A program made the translations under genes and the position numbers. This document shows positions 21,735 through 34,204 of a DNA stretch of 64,000 nt, one piece after another (positions within the stretch are counted from its first letter, which is position 1; the number at the start of each line of letters is the position of its first letter). Source of the DNA: Hyalella azteca. Taxonomy: Eukaryota; Arthropoda; Malacostraca; Amphipoda; Hyalellidae. The notes under the pieces are model-generated. The model had not been told where the DNA came from. It searched no databases and saw only the letters and a list, made by a program, of their open reading frames with translations. Location: the NCBI RefSeq assembly GCF_000764305.2, contig NW_025943988.1, positions 124,001-188,000 of the forward strand, given 5' to 3'.

Positions 21735-22304
21735 AAGATCGTGCAACTGCGTCAATGACGTCACGTTTTGATCAGTGCCGCGACTCAAACAACGAAGTTT
21801 ATCTCAAACAATTACACGGCTTACGAAAACATTCACGAAATTATTTTTTCGTTGAAGAATTTCAAGCAATATATGGAACACGAGAACACGACAAACCTTT
21901 TGCTAATGGGCGGAAAAATATAATAAAACTTGTTTTTTAGTTCTTTATTTCTAAAACTTCGTAGCATAACACTTGCTTCTCACTTCTTTATATCCTCACG
22001 CAATTGTAATAATTGTAACATCTCTGATTGATAACTCACGTAATTAAACATAAAATCTTCTTAAGCAATCAAAAACGTATAGGTAAATCACGCAACAAAA
22101 TGATATATATCCACATACACGGCGGTTGAAGCTCAAACGGTTTGCGGGTTTCGAGGTTAAGTTTTTTATTTAATTTCTGGGGAGCATAGCGGCGCAGAGA
22201 TGTGGAGACAGAAGAACCCCGCCCATCCGGTGACTCTGCACACTCAGACAAGATCAAAAGCTCTGCCAGCAGAGCGTGCAGAAGCCGCGGTATACAGAAT
22301 ACGT
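21735..22304. other. Unique DNA
   Basis: No gene or repeat recognised; short open frames only. Confidence 0.5.
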
Positions 22305-22800
22305 GACGACTGCGTGGGCCTTTATAACCTATTGCTTATAAATACAATATTTAATAATATTATTGTACTTATATTATTACTGCAACCTTAGAATCAATAG
22401 GACTCATGGCGACTGCGTGCACCATACAAACTTATTGCATGTAAATACATTATTTTATTATTATACTTAAATTATTAATGCAACCTTAGAATAAATAGGA
22501 CTTATGGCGCCTGTGTGCACCATAAGAAGCTATTGCTTGTAAGTACATTATTATTTTTATTAATATTGAATTATATTATTACTGCAAGCTTAGAATAAAT
22601 AAGACTTATGGCGTCTGCGAGCACCATAATAAGCAATTGATTGCAAATACATTATTATTTTATTATTATTGACTTATATTATTACTGCAACCTTAGAATA
22701 AATAGGACATATGGCGCCTGCGTATACCAAAATAACCTACTGTATGCAAATAATAATATTATTTCAGCAAAATGATAATAGAATGAATATATGGCGACTA
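22305..22800. repeat. ~100 bp satellite-like repeat, 5 copies
   Basis: Units begin with ATGGCGACTGCGTGCACCAT-like sequence near 22309, 22408, 22506, 22612 and 22713 and continue into an AT-rich part ending ACTGCAACCTTAGAATAAAT AGGACTTATGG. Divergence is moderate and several small indels sit in the AT-rich half. Confidence 0.9.
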
Positions 22801-25245
22801 CTTGAGAAATAATAACCTTCTGGCTAAATTTTACAACTTAACAACTACGAGTTTGCAATCTCAAGTCCAACAACTTGAGAATACGTAGAATATATAACGC
22901 CTTTGTTGGTCATAATAATGTACCATGCTCATGAACCAACATAAACACTGCAAACATAAAATGCAATAAAATATTGCTAACGGTAAGCAGTAACACTGTA
23001 CCGAAATTTTTATTGGTAAAGCTAAGCCACATATTACAAATATTAATAAGATCATGTGTGGTCACAATCTTTTGTTGTAACTGCATACTGCGGAGATCAT
23101 TTTAAATTCATACGACGGATTCATAGCTTCTGTAGTTTATTGGACATCGTTAGTGAAAAGCTTACGCAAAGCACGCAAACTGATCCTGGGAATCCTGGAA
23201 CATAAAAATTCTTGAATTTGTACGTGTTCATATACGAAGCACGTATAATAATTTACAAGAAAAAAAATAATTATTGAACTCATCTATTAGCACGGAAATC
23301 TGCGTAATTCATGCAATTTAACAAACTCAAAAATAAGACTCTCAAAAAACGCAAAAACTCTAACACAAAAAAATTGTGTACAAAAATCTTCGCTCATAAA
23401 CAAAAAATTTCAAATCTGCGAATCCTACTACCAAAGACCCTACAAAAAATCTTGAATGAATTCATACTGTTGAGGGCGTCATGGAATTTCTCGCTCGAAA
23501 TTCGAGTAATTCTTTGAAGTAAAAAAAGTGAACACGACGTCGCAGGTCGGGCCAATGCTGCCTAATGAGAGACGTACGCGGCCCAGAAGAGGTCCGCTCG
23601 AAATTTATGGCCCGAGAGCTGCATATTTCAGGCCAGAAATTAGGAGAGAAGTGTGCGCGGTCACTAAAAAATCAATGAAAGTTCAGTGGGGAAAGCATAT
23701 AGGGAGAAATTTTTTTAAAGATGAAAGATCGTTCCGTTTAATGATGACGATGGGTAATTAACAGTCAGTGGCAGGGGGGTGGAAGGGGGTGTAGTCATGT
23801 TTAAAGTTATTCTGTGTTTCATGGCGAAAAAAAAGAAGCTACAAAAACCTTTTACAAAAAATAGCATGTATAAAATATTTCGGATTTTATGATGTTTAAA
23901 TAGTAAATGAAACTGTTATATTACAATAAAGCAGTAAACTGTTGTCCCAAATCATTTAACGTAAGACATTTATTAAATCGGTAGATTTTGTCCAGGGAAA
24001 TTTTGTCAATTAAAAGAAGAAATTTTTGCCCAGAAAATCAAAGCGGCTTTTATGTTCTGGTTCCCGGACAAGGCATTAGTCGGTTTCGTTTGGGATGTCA
24101 ATCATTATAATCGATTTAATTTGGTCTTTGAAAAATCAGTGATTAGATCTAAACTCCAGAAAAGTGCATACTTTATTACAAAAATCAGCCGATTTTTTTC
24201 AAATTCGAAAGAAACAATTAAATTTATCAATGGACGGATGATTTCGGACCACCCATGTTGCCTGAACAACGATATTTCATGCGAAGAAATTGTGAAGAAT
24301 TCCCTCGCTTACAACATCCCTTTACACGAAGGTGAAAAAAATATTTTCTAGCAGAGGAAAAATAACTAAGAACTATGTACCGGCCAATGGAAGCATGAAT
24401 TTCTATCACCAATACGGTCATGAAAACGAATATAAATAAAAGATATAGCAAATAATGATTGATTCACGGACAAACTTTCCCCAACAGTGGCAACGCATGC
24501 AAGCTGCATTAAATCAGATCAGAGATCGGATTTTACACACAAGCTCATGGCCAATTTCCACAGAGCTACGGTCTAAAATTTCAGTCGCACCGCATCGTAA
24601 AGTCGGCGTAAATTTGAGAGCCTTTTGTTCCAGTAAATCAGACCCGATGAAGAATGCAAGCGCAATCTTTCGAGTGTCTGAGATGCAGTAGTAAATTGAG
24701 GACGGCTTCTTGAGCACAGCCATGGTTCATGTCAGTAACGGGAAAGTCTTGATATTTCACAAAACACTCGCTACGGAAGAATTGATCCTGGGAATTATGA
24801 CGCAAACTTTCCGAACGTTATCGCAGGTGAGAGAGGAACGTGACAGATTGCTTCTATATAGTAGCTTCAGTATAGATAAAGTAGTATAATAAATTTGAGA
24901 TTAATTTACTGAAAAAATTAGAACGTGGACTATGAAAGACATGAAATTGTGCGGTGATTTTTGGGGCCATATTTTCGAGTCGAACTGATCGCCCTTTGTC
25001 AACTCTGCGTTTATAATTATAATAACTAATATTCAAACCTCATGATTTATTATGTCCAATTCATTAGTGTCCAGTCTCGTTCTTGGGCCCGATTCCAGGT
25101 TGGAAGAAACCATTTAAGCGCGGCTATAGAATATTAAAAAAAAACTTCTAGAGCACTCCTGCGTGACTTCGCGTAACTAATGGAAAGTGTAGCAAAGACA
25201 GACGGGCAGATTTCATTATAGATGAGGAGTGAGCGCTGTTATCGC
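22801..25245. other. Unique DNA, no gene supported
   Basis: Unidentified open frames at 23311-23517, 23528-23761, 24052-24351 and 24455-24691 were read. The 23528-23640 part is GC-rich with a basic, arginine-rich translation but no recognised motif. No splice-framed gene could be built. Confidence 0.45.
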
Positions 25246-25249
25246 AACT

Positions 25250-25690
25250 GACCGACTGCCCCCTGACTTAAGGAAACATCCACATGCACCGAAGCCAATT
25301 GGGAGCCCAGTTAATATATCACTTACGTCGCATTGCACTTCGATGGCTGACTGTACCCTGACTTAAAGGAACATCCACATGCACCGAAGCCAATTGGGAG
25401 CCCAGTAATATATCACTTATGTCGCATTGCACTTCGATGGCTGACTGTACCCTGACTTTAGGGAACATCCACATGCACCGAAGCCAATTGGGAGCCCAGT
25501 TAATATATTACTTACGTCGCATTGCGCTTCGATGGCTAACTGTACCCTGAAGGAACATCCACATGCACCAGAGCCAATTGGGAGCCCAGTTAATATATCA
25601 CTTACGTCGCATTGCACTTCGATGGCTGACTGTACCCTGACTTAAAGGAACATCCATGCACATGTACCGTGGCCAATTGGCATCGCATTA
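25250..25690. repeat. 90-95 bp tandem repeat, 4-5 copies
   Basis: Units contain GGAACATCCACATGCACCGA AGCCAATTGGGAGCCCAGTT AATATATCACTTACGTCGCA TTGCACTTCGATGGCTGACT. One unit lacks CTTAAAGG and the last copy is diverged (CATGTACCGTGGCC). Confidence 0.95.
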
Positions 25691-25694
25691 ATAT

Positions 25695-27715
25695 GGGACT
25701 CGGATAACGCTGCACCCCCATACGAAGTTGGCAAAAATCCTGGAGCTCAAATTAAAAGGCGCGATTGAAACGAAAGTATACATGAGCAGCACTAATAGGG
25801 TTTTCTTAATAAATATTAAGAGAGCGAATATTAATTCGAGTTTGTATATATATGTGTAGTTCATAAAATATAGATATGAATTTCTACCGATACCGCTCCA
25901 GGACGTGACTTGTGCAGTAGTTAATGTTCGTGCCAAAGTATCCAGGCGCTTTATTTGACAAGTATAGTAATTATTAATGTCATAATTGTACACCCTTGAA
26001 TTGCAATACGAAAAAATGCTAGACGAGGAAAAGTTAGCTAGTCATAAATTATGACGGATGATCTACAAAAATTCTTAAATCGGACATTTCAGGCAAGATA
26101 GCATTTAGAAAATAATATTTTCGCCAAATCCAACTCTTTCATTTGATGTCAACTTTTCCTCAATTCTTGCAGAAAGCTGCATAAGCGCGCTGTGATCTTA
26201 CGTTTCATGCCTGCGTTGAATTGAGCCTCGTCGGTTACATTTGAACTAATTACTAACTAGAGGAAAGCAACAGAGAATTTCGCGACATTTATTTCAGTAT
26301 GAAACATCAACAAAATGATTGCAGCACTGGAGTTTATGAACGTCAGCCATTATGTGATTGTCTCAAGCCACGACGGTTACGAACAGTTTTACGACTTCCG
26401 TGGATACGACGCCAAATTTTATATCTTCCTTGTTTCAAGTTACAGAAAACGAACACACGCTCAACGTCGTGAAGCAACAGTCTATAAAAACAAAATTTAT
26501 ACAAGGCCAAATTACATTATGAAGCTCACCTAATATACTATAGAAACTATCGAAACACTTTCAAAACTGATAACAATTTCAGAGATGAGAAAATTTTGGG
26601 CAACTCTAGCTAAGCTCATATACTAGACAAATTCAATCACGATATACATCGAAAATATCTTAGTTCCATTCACAAAACATATTACTAATATCGAACATAA
26701 AAAAACTCAAATAACATCGACTCAAAACATCGACTTCGCTGGTTCCGATACCAGGAATTTTTGTCGGGTTAGTTAGATCAAACTTTCACAAGCAATCAAG
26801 ATTCGTGTTGACTTCTGCCGCAACACAATGATGATCTGGGCCAGTTTTTCTCGGAACCGAAGCCGTAATTATTCGCCCGGCAATTTGCAGCGGACCATCG
26901 AATTCCTTATCTCACTTTCACGCCGAACATCCCAAGCTTCGTTCATGTCAGACGTGAGCGTCTTTGGCGCAGTTTCACGCGCTGGGAGTTGAGATAACTA
27001 AACTATCAAATCGATCAATTATCAGAAAAGATTCAAAAATTATAAATAAATTTAAATGAGGTCATTGATATTCATGTCTCATAATGAAGGACAATAACTT
27101 GGCGATTCTGCAGTATAGATGGGAAATTGATTACATGGGGAACCAAAGCTAGCTCAAATCAAACCGAACAAATTCGTACATAATAGCTATGTAAATAACT
27201 CCTTTAGGTATAAAAGGAATGCAGTGGGCGCACAAATTAATTCAAATTTATCGAATAAATAGTCTGATTCATATTTACCTCGCTCAAAATAGTCTAAAGC
27301 ACGCGGTCATATATTAAGTTTTGACGGTATTACGGTATGACGGTGAAAAATCTTACGTCGTAGATTTAATTGTCGTACAGTATAAGCTTTGGAATAACTT
27401 TATGTTCATCAGCAGTTTTACAAAATTAAAAAACTGCCTATTTCTTATTTATCGATGACTCTAATGCAAGATTTTTACATGTATAGATCGATGCGAGGTA
27501 CCTCATATTTCATGATAATTATCATCAAATATGATGCAAACATTAAAAATAATTTTAACAAGAAACTCAGGAAGCTAACCTTCTAAATTCAAAATATTTG
27601 CATTGCACAACATACATTTACGATTATCTACAACAAAACTACAATTTTTAACACCGTATCATTTACTTCCAAAGATTAAAAACAAAACAATTATACATGG
27701 AGTACTTATCGCAAA
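25695..27715. other. Unique DNA with a balanced-composition block at about 26800-27000
   Basis: The block at 26800-27000 is less AT-rich and includes GAAGCCGTAATTATTCGCCC, reminiscent of conserved non-coding DNA. A 72-codon frame (26315-26533) is unrecognised. Confidence 0.45.
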
Positions 27716-27716
27716 A

Positions 27717-27890
27717 TTTAGCTACGAAAACATCTTCTTAATTTGCAACTCTATTTTGCTGAAAAAATCCAATTTGGCTACGAAAACATATTTTTAATTT
27801 GCAACTCTATTTTGCCGAAAAAAATCCAATTTGGCTACGAAAACATTTTTTTAATTTGCTAGTCTATTTTGCTGAAAAAAAAATCTAGTC
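27717..27890. repeat. 56-57 bp tandem repeat, 3 copies
   Basis: The unit is GGCTACGAAAACATATTTTT AATTTGCAACTCTATTTTGC followed by a GAAAAAATCCAATTT tail. The A-run length varies between copies. Confidence 0.9.
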
Positions 27891-28042
27891 GAAAAACAGA
27901 TTTTGATTCATCCATGCCGCTCCCCTTTGGTTAATGAAGGTGGAAACTTTCACTCACATGAGGGATTTTAGCTGCACGTGTCCGTAGGCAGACCAACGAC
28001 TACGAGATGTGAGGTTACCAGAGAGTCTTGGCTGTAAATACC

Positions 28043-28307
28043 TATCCTCATAAGAGGTAGGGTCTACATAAGCTTGTGGATCCTCATAAACAGTGGGGCT
28101 CCTCATAAACGTGAATATCCTCATGAGCGTGAAGATCCTAATAAATAAGCGGTGTGATCCTCATCTGAGATAGGATCCTCATAAGCGTGAGGATCCTCAT
28201 AAGCGTGGGATCCTAAACAGTGGGATCCTCATAAGCGTGGGATCCTAAACAGTGGGATCCTCATAAGCGTGGGATCCTAAACAGTGGGATCCTCATAAGC
28301 GTGGGAT
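28043..28307. repeat. GGATCCTCATAAGC minisatellite
   Basis: Irregular at the left, becoming a regular 32 bp unit GTGGGATCCTAAACAGTGGG ATCCTCATAAGC at the right. It ends at the single n. Confidence 0.9.
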
Positions 28308-28308
28308 N
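28308..28308. other. Single ambiguous base between two related arrays
   Basis: The n lies exactly where a GATCCTAAACA/CATAAGCG array changes to an AGAGGTAGGATC array. It is likely an unresolved join. Confidence 0.7.
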
Positions 28309-28440
28309 AGAGGTAGGATCCTCATAAGAGGTAGGATCTTCATAAGAGGTAGGATCTTCATAAGAGGTAGGAACTTTATAAGAGGTAGGATCTTCATAAG
28401 AGGTAGGAACTTTATAAGAGGTAGGATCCTCATAAGCGGA
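28309..28440. repeat. 18-20 bp minisatellite, about 7 copies
   Basis: The unit is AGAGGTAGGATCTTCATAAG with CTTTATAAG and CCTCATAAG variants. It shares GGATCCTCATAAG with the array on the other side of the n, so the two probably have a common origin. Confidence 0.9.
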
Positions 28441-28444
28441 AGAC

Positions 28445-30105
28445 CCTCACGTACAGTTCCCGTATAGAAATTCCTACCGTAAAATAAGACAACCGCTGAA
28501 TAAATTTTCCGGGTGCAAATCGTATTTAATATCTCAGTATAAGGCATCAGTGCGGATTGCTTGAAATTTAATGCGACGTTTTCATAGCCAGTAGAAATTT
28601 GGGATGACGATAAATATTTCAGCTGATTAACGTTCATGGAAGTCACTAAGTATCTTTTTTTAAAAGTGAATCGAATATGATGTTCCCTATGTAATTTTTC
28701 AGGGTAAAAAACCTGTGAGGTTATTAAGAACTAATACAATTAATACCTTCCGTCTCAGTTGGATTAAATAAAAAAACTTAAACGCGTATTATTGAATGAT
28801 TTAAATTATGTAAATTATGAGAGTAATGCCCCTGGATCGCATTATCGCAACAAGATAATTGACCTAGCATTGAAAACCTCGAATCCAACGTAGCCGCTGG
28901 CGGTGGATAAAAAATTTATAGAAAGAAATTCAATTGTGAACCGAAATTTATTTATTTATTTCTTGGGGGGTGATAATACACTGGCGATAGCTCAGCAACC
29001 AAAATAATAATAAAATTCATTATGTAATAAATTAAAATTAAATAACACCTGCACGTTATTACAAACTCCACCGTGGTTAACCAACAATTAACCACCATCA
29101 CACCGTTGTTCATAAAACGCGTGTTAAATGAAAGATAATGTTTCGATGTAGACATCCGATGGTGCGTGAGTGAAGGCGAAGTGAATGTCCATTGAATGAA
29201 CAATTGGACCAATGAATGTGATCACGAAGGGTATCCAGAGAATGAATGTTGCCATTGTGACCATTGCGTGCCCTCCTTTCTCACGTTACGCCACGCGAGA
29301 AGACCGTTACCAATTCTATAGTATTTGTTCTATGGTCGAAATGGTATTAGTTTTAGTATATTATTTGATGCGCTAGAATTAAGCATGCCGTATAGCTGTG
29401 AATAATAATCGATGAAGCGCCATTGTCTAGGAACATATAATTTATTGCACCTTTTCAAATCGTCTCTCAAAAATACACATTGATTTACTAGCGGTGTAAG
29501 ATTGATAGAAAATTTTGAATTTTCATGAATTTAACTTCAATGAATCGATTGTTGTTTAGCTGTATTGAAATTTAGCTTGAAATTGCCAGCAGTTTAGCAG
29601 CAGAGATGAATGTGCACTTTAATAAACTCTCCAGGAACAAGTGGGAGAAAAAATGTCTACACAACAGACGGAAACGAGCCTTCCTTGAAAAATAAAACCC
29701 GCAGAGCGGCAAAAAACATCCGTAAAAATCGCAAGCTTCGTCGGTGATGAAGGCAACACGTTAACCGTGATAAATAAAAAGTATAGAGAAAATTCTCTGT
29801 ATAGAGTATAAACATGTATGTGAATACTCTTCCGACATTAAAAAGACATGTTTAATGCTGAATGCACATACACTGAATGAATGAAGTGTCATTTGTTCGG
29901 GAATATACTTCTCAAAAGAAAGCAACTTTTAAGCTAATAAACTTGGCCGATCTTATCACGTACGCTGGTCGAGCTTTCTAAGAATAAACATAGATCTTCG
30001 ATAACTTCGTCAATGCAAATCCTAACGAGGAGAATTTTGAAACCAAATTACAATGTGGCAAACGTTGATCAATACGAGATAGTGACGCACAATGATGATA
30101 TCTAC
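28445..30105. other. Unique DNA, no gene seen
   Basis: No recognisable gene, RNA or array. An 86-codon minus-strand frame (28952-29212) shows no known domain. Confidence 0.5.
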
Positions 30106-30293
30106 TGCAAACTGAGGCAGACGCGCACTAGTATAACAGTCTTTACACGACGTTACAAACTGAGGCAGACGCGCACTAGTATAACAGTCTTTACAGGACG
30201 TTACAAACTGTGGCAGACGCTCACTAGCACAGCAGTCTTTATACGCGTTACAAACTGTGGCAGACATGCACTAGCAGAGCAGTCTTTACACAG
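30106..30293. repeat. 48 bp minisatellite, 4 copies
   Basis: The unit is TACAAACTGAGGCAGACGCG CACTAGTATAACAGTCTTTA CACGACGT. The 48 bp length keeps frames open on both strands (30013-30324, 30022-30267). Confidence 0.95.
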
Positions 30294-30299
30294 CATTGA

Positions 30300-31160
30300 A
30301 AAATTATTGGATAATTTTTTGTAAAATAAAAAAAAAACAAAGTATTAACAAAATTTATCACCCTGACACAAAAAGTTTTTAATTTAAAACGAAAATAAAT
30401 AAAATAAATCTGACAAAGGCGACGACCTTAAAATAATCATGTCCTTAAAAAGATTAATTCGGCTGTATTCTAAATGATGATCACCTTAATAAAGAGTTCA
30501 TACCATATTGAACACGCACGTCTGGTATCAGTTGATCTACTTCCCGCCCAACTTATCGTTCGCTATCGGGTCTGTCATCACTGAATTTCTTCGTATAAAA
30601 AGCTCCACGGAAAAGCCGGCCGGAATAAAGGCAGAAGTAGCTGCCTTCATAGCAGCACTTGTATCAGGAACTCTATACTCCAAGCCAGTTGATAGTCTTA
30701 AGAATGACTGCATATAATCTCCATATAGGAATTTTCAGATGATAATTTAAAGATCCACGGTACCAGCGTAATAGTGGGTAAGCTGATGCAATTATATTAA
30801 AAATTTTTGGAGGAAATCAGCTTTTTCCCTGTCCGAAATATACTAAAAGTTGTAAATAAACTTTAATTATTTCGAACATACGTATATGAATGTCATTCAA
30901 ATTTCATCCCGTGACGTTGTGCAAAGTCCCTTTTACACGTTACGTCAGAAAGCCACCATAAAAACAACAAAGTTTTATCCGTAATGCAAAACAAAAAGCG
31001 TACAAATGTCAGCATTGAACATGCGAGCAGGAAAGGAAAGGTGACGCGCTGAAACAAAGAAACTCGACACGCAGATTTAATTCAACGCAAGCAGATTAAA
31101 TTCAACAAAAGAATAATATTCTGGGAGCATCTGTTGAGGTCCTGACTTCTAAGCTTGGCT
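30300..31160. other. Unique DNA with an unidentified 69-codon frame
   Basis: The frame 30508-30717 is less AT-rich than its flanks, but I could not recognise it, and it lacks convincing splice sites. Left as unassigned. Confidence 0.4.
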
Positions 31161-31162
31161 AT

Positions 31163-31240
31163 ACCCTAACAAAATTTAGAGTCACCCCAGCTTCTGATAA
31201 TCCAAATCAGAAACTGCAGCGTCCGTAAATTTTTACTCTT
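31163..31240 (+). repeat. Dispersed repeat, copy 1 (CCCTAACAAAATTTAGAGTC)
   Basis: About 72 bp reading CCCTAACAAAATTTAGAGTC ACCCCAGCTTCTG and ending in TCCGTAAATTTTTA. It matches 60331-60403 with roughly ten substitutions. No ends or target duplication could be set. Confidence 0.75.
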
Positions 31241-31244
31241 TATT

Positions 31245-32255
31245 CGAACGAAGTCTTGATAGTCATGGAATCCCTCTGATATTCCACGGGAGGAGCTACT
31301 ATCATAATTTAAAATATCTTTGGACGGCAGCAGTCAAGAACAATGATCCTAAGATATTTTACGGGTTCAATGTATCAGTGTTTTATGTTTGGATGTCCTG
31401 TGAATAATGAATGCGGATTTTTTTTAACAAAAGCAATTATATAGAATAATATCGACTTCACTGTAAACATGTCAGTAAAAACAGATCGATCCCAAAAAAT
31501 ATATGTTTCACAAAAGCAGCACTAAAAAAGTGTCGATATTTACACCCTTAAGTGAAATAAATTTCTGAACTCTAAATAATAATCAAGTAGTGCCGATTTT
31601 TAATAATTAGTTTCTCTTTTTAAAAGATTCGTGTAGGCATCGTGCTTCTGACTATCGTTACTATAAAAATTAATAATAAACTATGCATTAATCACTCACA
31701 TAAATTAAAGATAAACTGGGGTTAGTTTGTCACTTTTTCAAATTAAAAACATTAAATGATCATTATTATTTTGAGAAATAAAATAAAGAAATAAATTATT
31801 GGGCGAGTTTCACCCAAACATCTTCCAATTTCATGTATACAGTATCATAAAAGAATCCAGATATACAAATAGTATTTTGTCGGAAACACCTATTTATCCG
31901 TTAATTAAATTTCAAGCCCGTTTAGGTAGGGAGAATTCGACGAAGTAATGGTTTAAATATAACGAAGAAAGATCTTGAACAGCCCGTGGATCTCCGAGTA
32001 GACCAAATCTGGTCGTCCTCATTTGGCTGGCTCGCCTTGACAAGTTAAATTTTATTTCATTTTATTTTTCAGCCGCTATGCCAACATCCTCTCATAAAAC
32101 AACATGAATAAAAAACAATTCACAAGCGATTGTGATGCACGAATGTTCGAAAATAAATACAGACAACTCCTAGCGTTCGACTTGATGTGAATAGTAATTT
32201 CAAGTTTGTAGTGAAGATCGACAAAAATGCAGCAGAAAGCGATGGACTAAACATG
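31245..32255. other. Unique AT-rich DNA
   Basis: Nothing recognised. Confidence 0.5.
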
Positions 32256-32680
32256 TATAATAAAAAAGTTACGTGATGAAATAAATAATTATGGAAGTTT
32301 AGCCAGAGTTTCGAGGAGTTAAGGAGCAGATGGGTGAAGTGATTAATAAAAAAGCTACGTTATGAAATAAATAATGGGTGAATTTTACCCAGAATTTCGA
32401 GGAGTTAGGGGCAGATGGGTGAAGTGATTAATAAAAAAGCTACGTTATGAAAGAAATAATGGGTGAATTTTACCCAGAATTTCGAGGAGTTAGGGGCAGA
32501 TGGGTGAAGTGATTAATAAAAAAGCTACGTTATGAAATAAATAATGGGGGAATTTTAGCAGAATTTCCGTGGAGTTAGGGGCAGGTGGGTGAAGTGATTA
32601 ATAAAAAACCTACGTTTTGAAATAAATAATGGGGAATTTTTGCCAGAGTTTCGAGGAGTTAGGGGCAGATGGGTGAAGAG
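32256..32680. repeat. 84 bp tandem repeat, 5 copies
   Basis: The unit starts GATTAATAAAAAAGCTACGT TATGAAATAAATAATGGGTG and ends GGGGCAGATGGGTGAAGT. Two adjacent copies (32341 and 32425) are nearly identical, while the outer ones carry more changes. Confidence 0.95.
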
Positions 32681-32689
32681 ATATGCCAC

Positions 32690-33960
32690 AAAGGCTAACG
32701 ACGAGGGCAAGGCCATGAGAAACGGAGACGATTCCCGTTCCAGGAAGGCATTCCCGTTCAGGAATTTCGTGACACCATTTTGATGCAGAGAGAAAACAAT
32801 GCGGGATCACAACGATCATCACCATTCGTCTTGCCGACTCATGGTGATATATATTCCTACAATTCATGAATGACGCAACTTAAATGTGTTTTCAAAATTG
32901 CCTCGCAATATCGAGCGCTTGATATCAGCGCTTCAGATTTTACCAGCGCGCAATATCGCGCGCTTATTAACAGGAGCAATATGCAACACTCATCAACAAA
33001 TTTCACAAATCTCTCAAAGTTCAATAATCAATTTAATAGCAATAAGACATGACATAATTAAAGCACTACTCGCCTTTCAACTGATTTCAGTTTCAACTTC
33101 ATTCACCGCCGTTTCATCATTTGTTAAAAAATTTCAGTGAAGTGAAATGTATCGGTTTCACATGCAAAAGAATGAAAAGCATCCGTTACGCAATAAAATG
33201 AAAAAAAAATATCCAATTGTTACTGGCATGTAGGCTGGCGGCGCCAGCAAAACAATAGCTGCGCGAGAAGGCCTACATGCCTTGGAAAACATTAGCCATA
33301 AAGAACACAATAGTGAATTGATTATTGAAACAATCGCAAGTTTAATTAAGTCTCCACGTCAGCTCTGAATAGCATGTGTTCACAGTTGAATTTCTGAACA
33401 TATGATCGACGTATATCCCGAAGTCTTTGTATAGAATTTACACAATTTAGAGATGCATTTCCCGGTACATTATACTTTATATTATGATTTATGTTGTCAC
33501 CAATAAAATATACACGGTTTTGTAAACCTAACTTAACTTTATCCTGAATTGCTATCGCACACGCATCACTTAAGTATATTACTCAATCTAGATCGAGAAC
33601 ATGTTGCTTTACACGAGTTTAGGCTTAAATTTAAATGGAAGTGTAAAAATTTCCCACTACAACAAAATTAATGATAAATAATTAGCAAATGCTGATTTAA
33701 AAAGTGGTTTATTTGAAAATAAGCTTGATGGTATGGAGTGAAACTTGCAGCAGCCTGCAGCACGTGGCAAAAATTAATCAGGATTCCTTGTTTCCGAAGG
33801 TCGGGAAATCCTGATGTGTCACGCGGAAATGACACGCTCTGGTCGAACAAGTTAAAGGTCGCTAGATTCCATGTCACCCAGGCCTAGCACGCATGACGGG
33901 CCGGCTATGCAATTTCGCATTGAAAATTGGCATGAGAAATATTCAGGAATACAGGATTGC
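32690..33960. other. Unique DNA
   Basis: Includes a short cluster of CGCAATATCGAGCGCTT / CGCGCAATATCGCGCGCTT motifs (32905-32970). No gene recognised. Confidence 0.5.
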
Positions 33961-34200
33961 TTAACCCTCTGCCGCCGTATGTCACTCTCCGGGAACATAA
34001 CTTTTAACTTAAATTATACATGAGCTATTGAGTGTAGCAACCTGAGGACGTATGTACGCAACAGAGAACATTTTAAAGTTGTACGTGGCGGCAACCATCA
34101 GAGCAAGTCATTTTGCGCTCACTAAAACGTATCCTTTTTGGGAAGTAGGTATGTGTTACAATATTGTACCGGTTACTCATGTCAGGCGGTAGAGGGTTAA
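33961..34200. mobile_element. piggyBac-like MITE, copy 2, unexpanded
   Basis: A 232 bp element (33965-34196) flanked on both sides by TTAA (33961-33964, 34197-34200). It begins CCCTCTGCCGCCGTATGTCA and ends TGTCAGGCGGTAGAGGG, giving about 14 bp imperfect inverted termini. It is in the opposite orientation to the 11146-11710 copy and contains the 80-84 bp internal segment only once. No coding capacity. Confidence 0.9.
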
Positions 34201-34204
34201 TGTT

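Noticed and set aside
30508..30717. 69-codon frame with coding-like composition
   Set aside because: No recognised family, no convincing splice borders and short length; not enough to call a gene.
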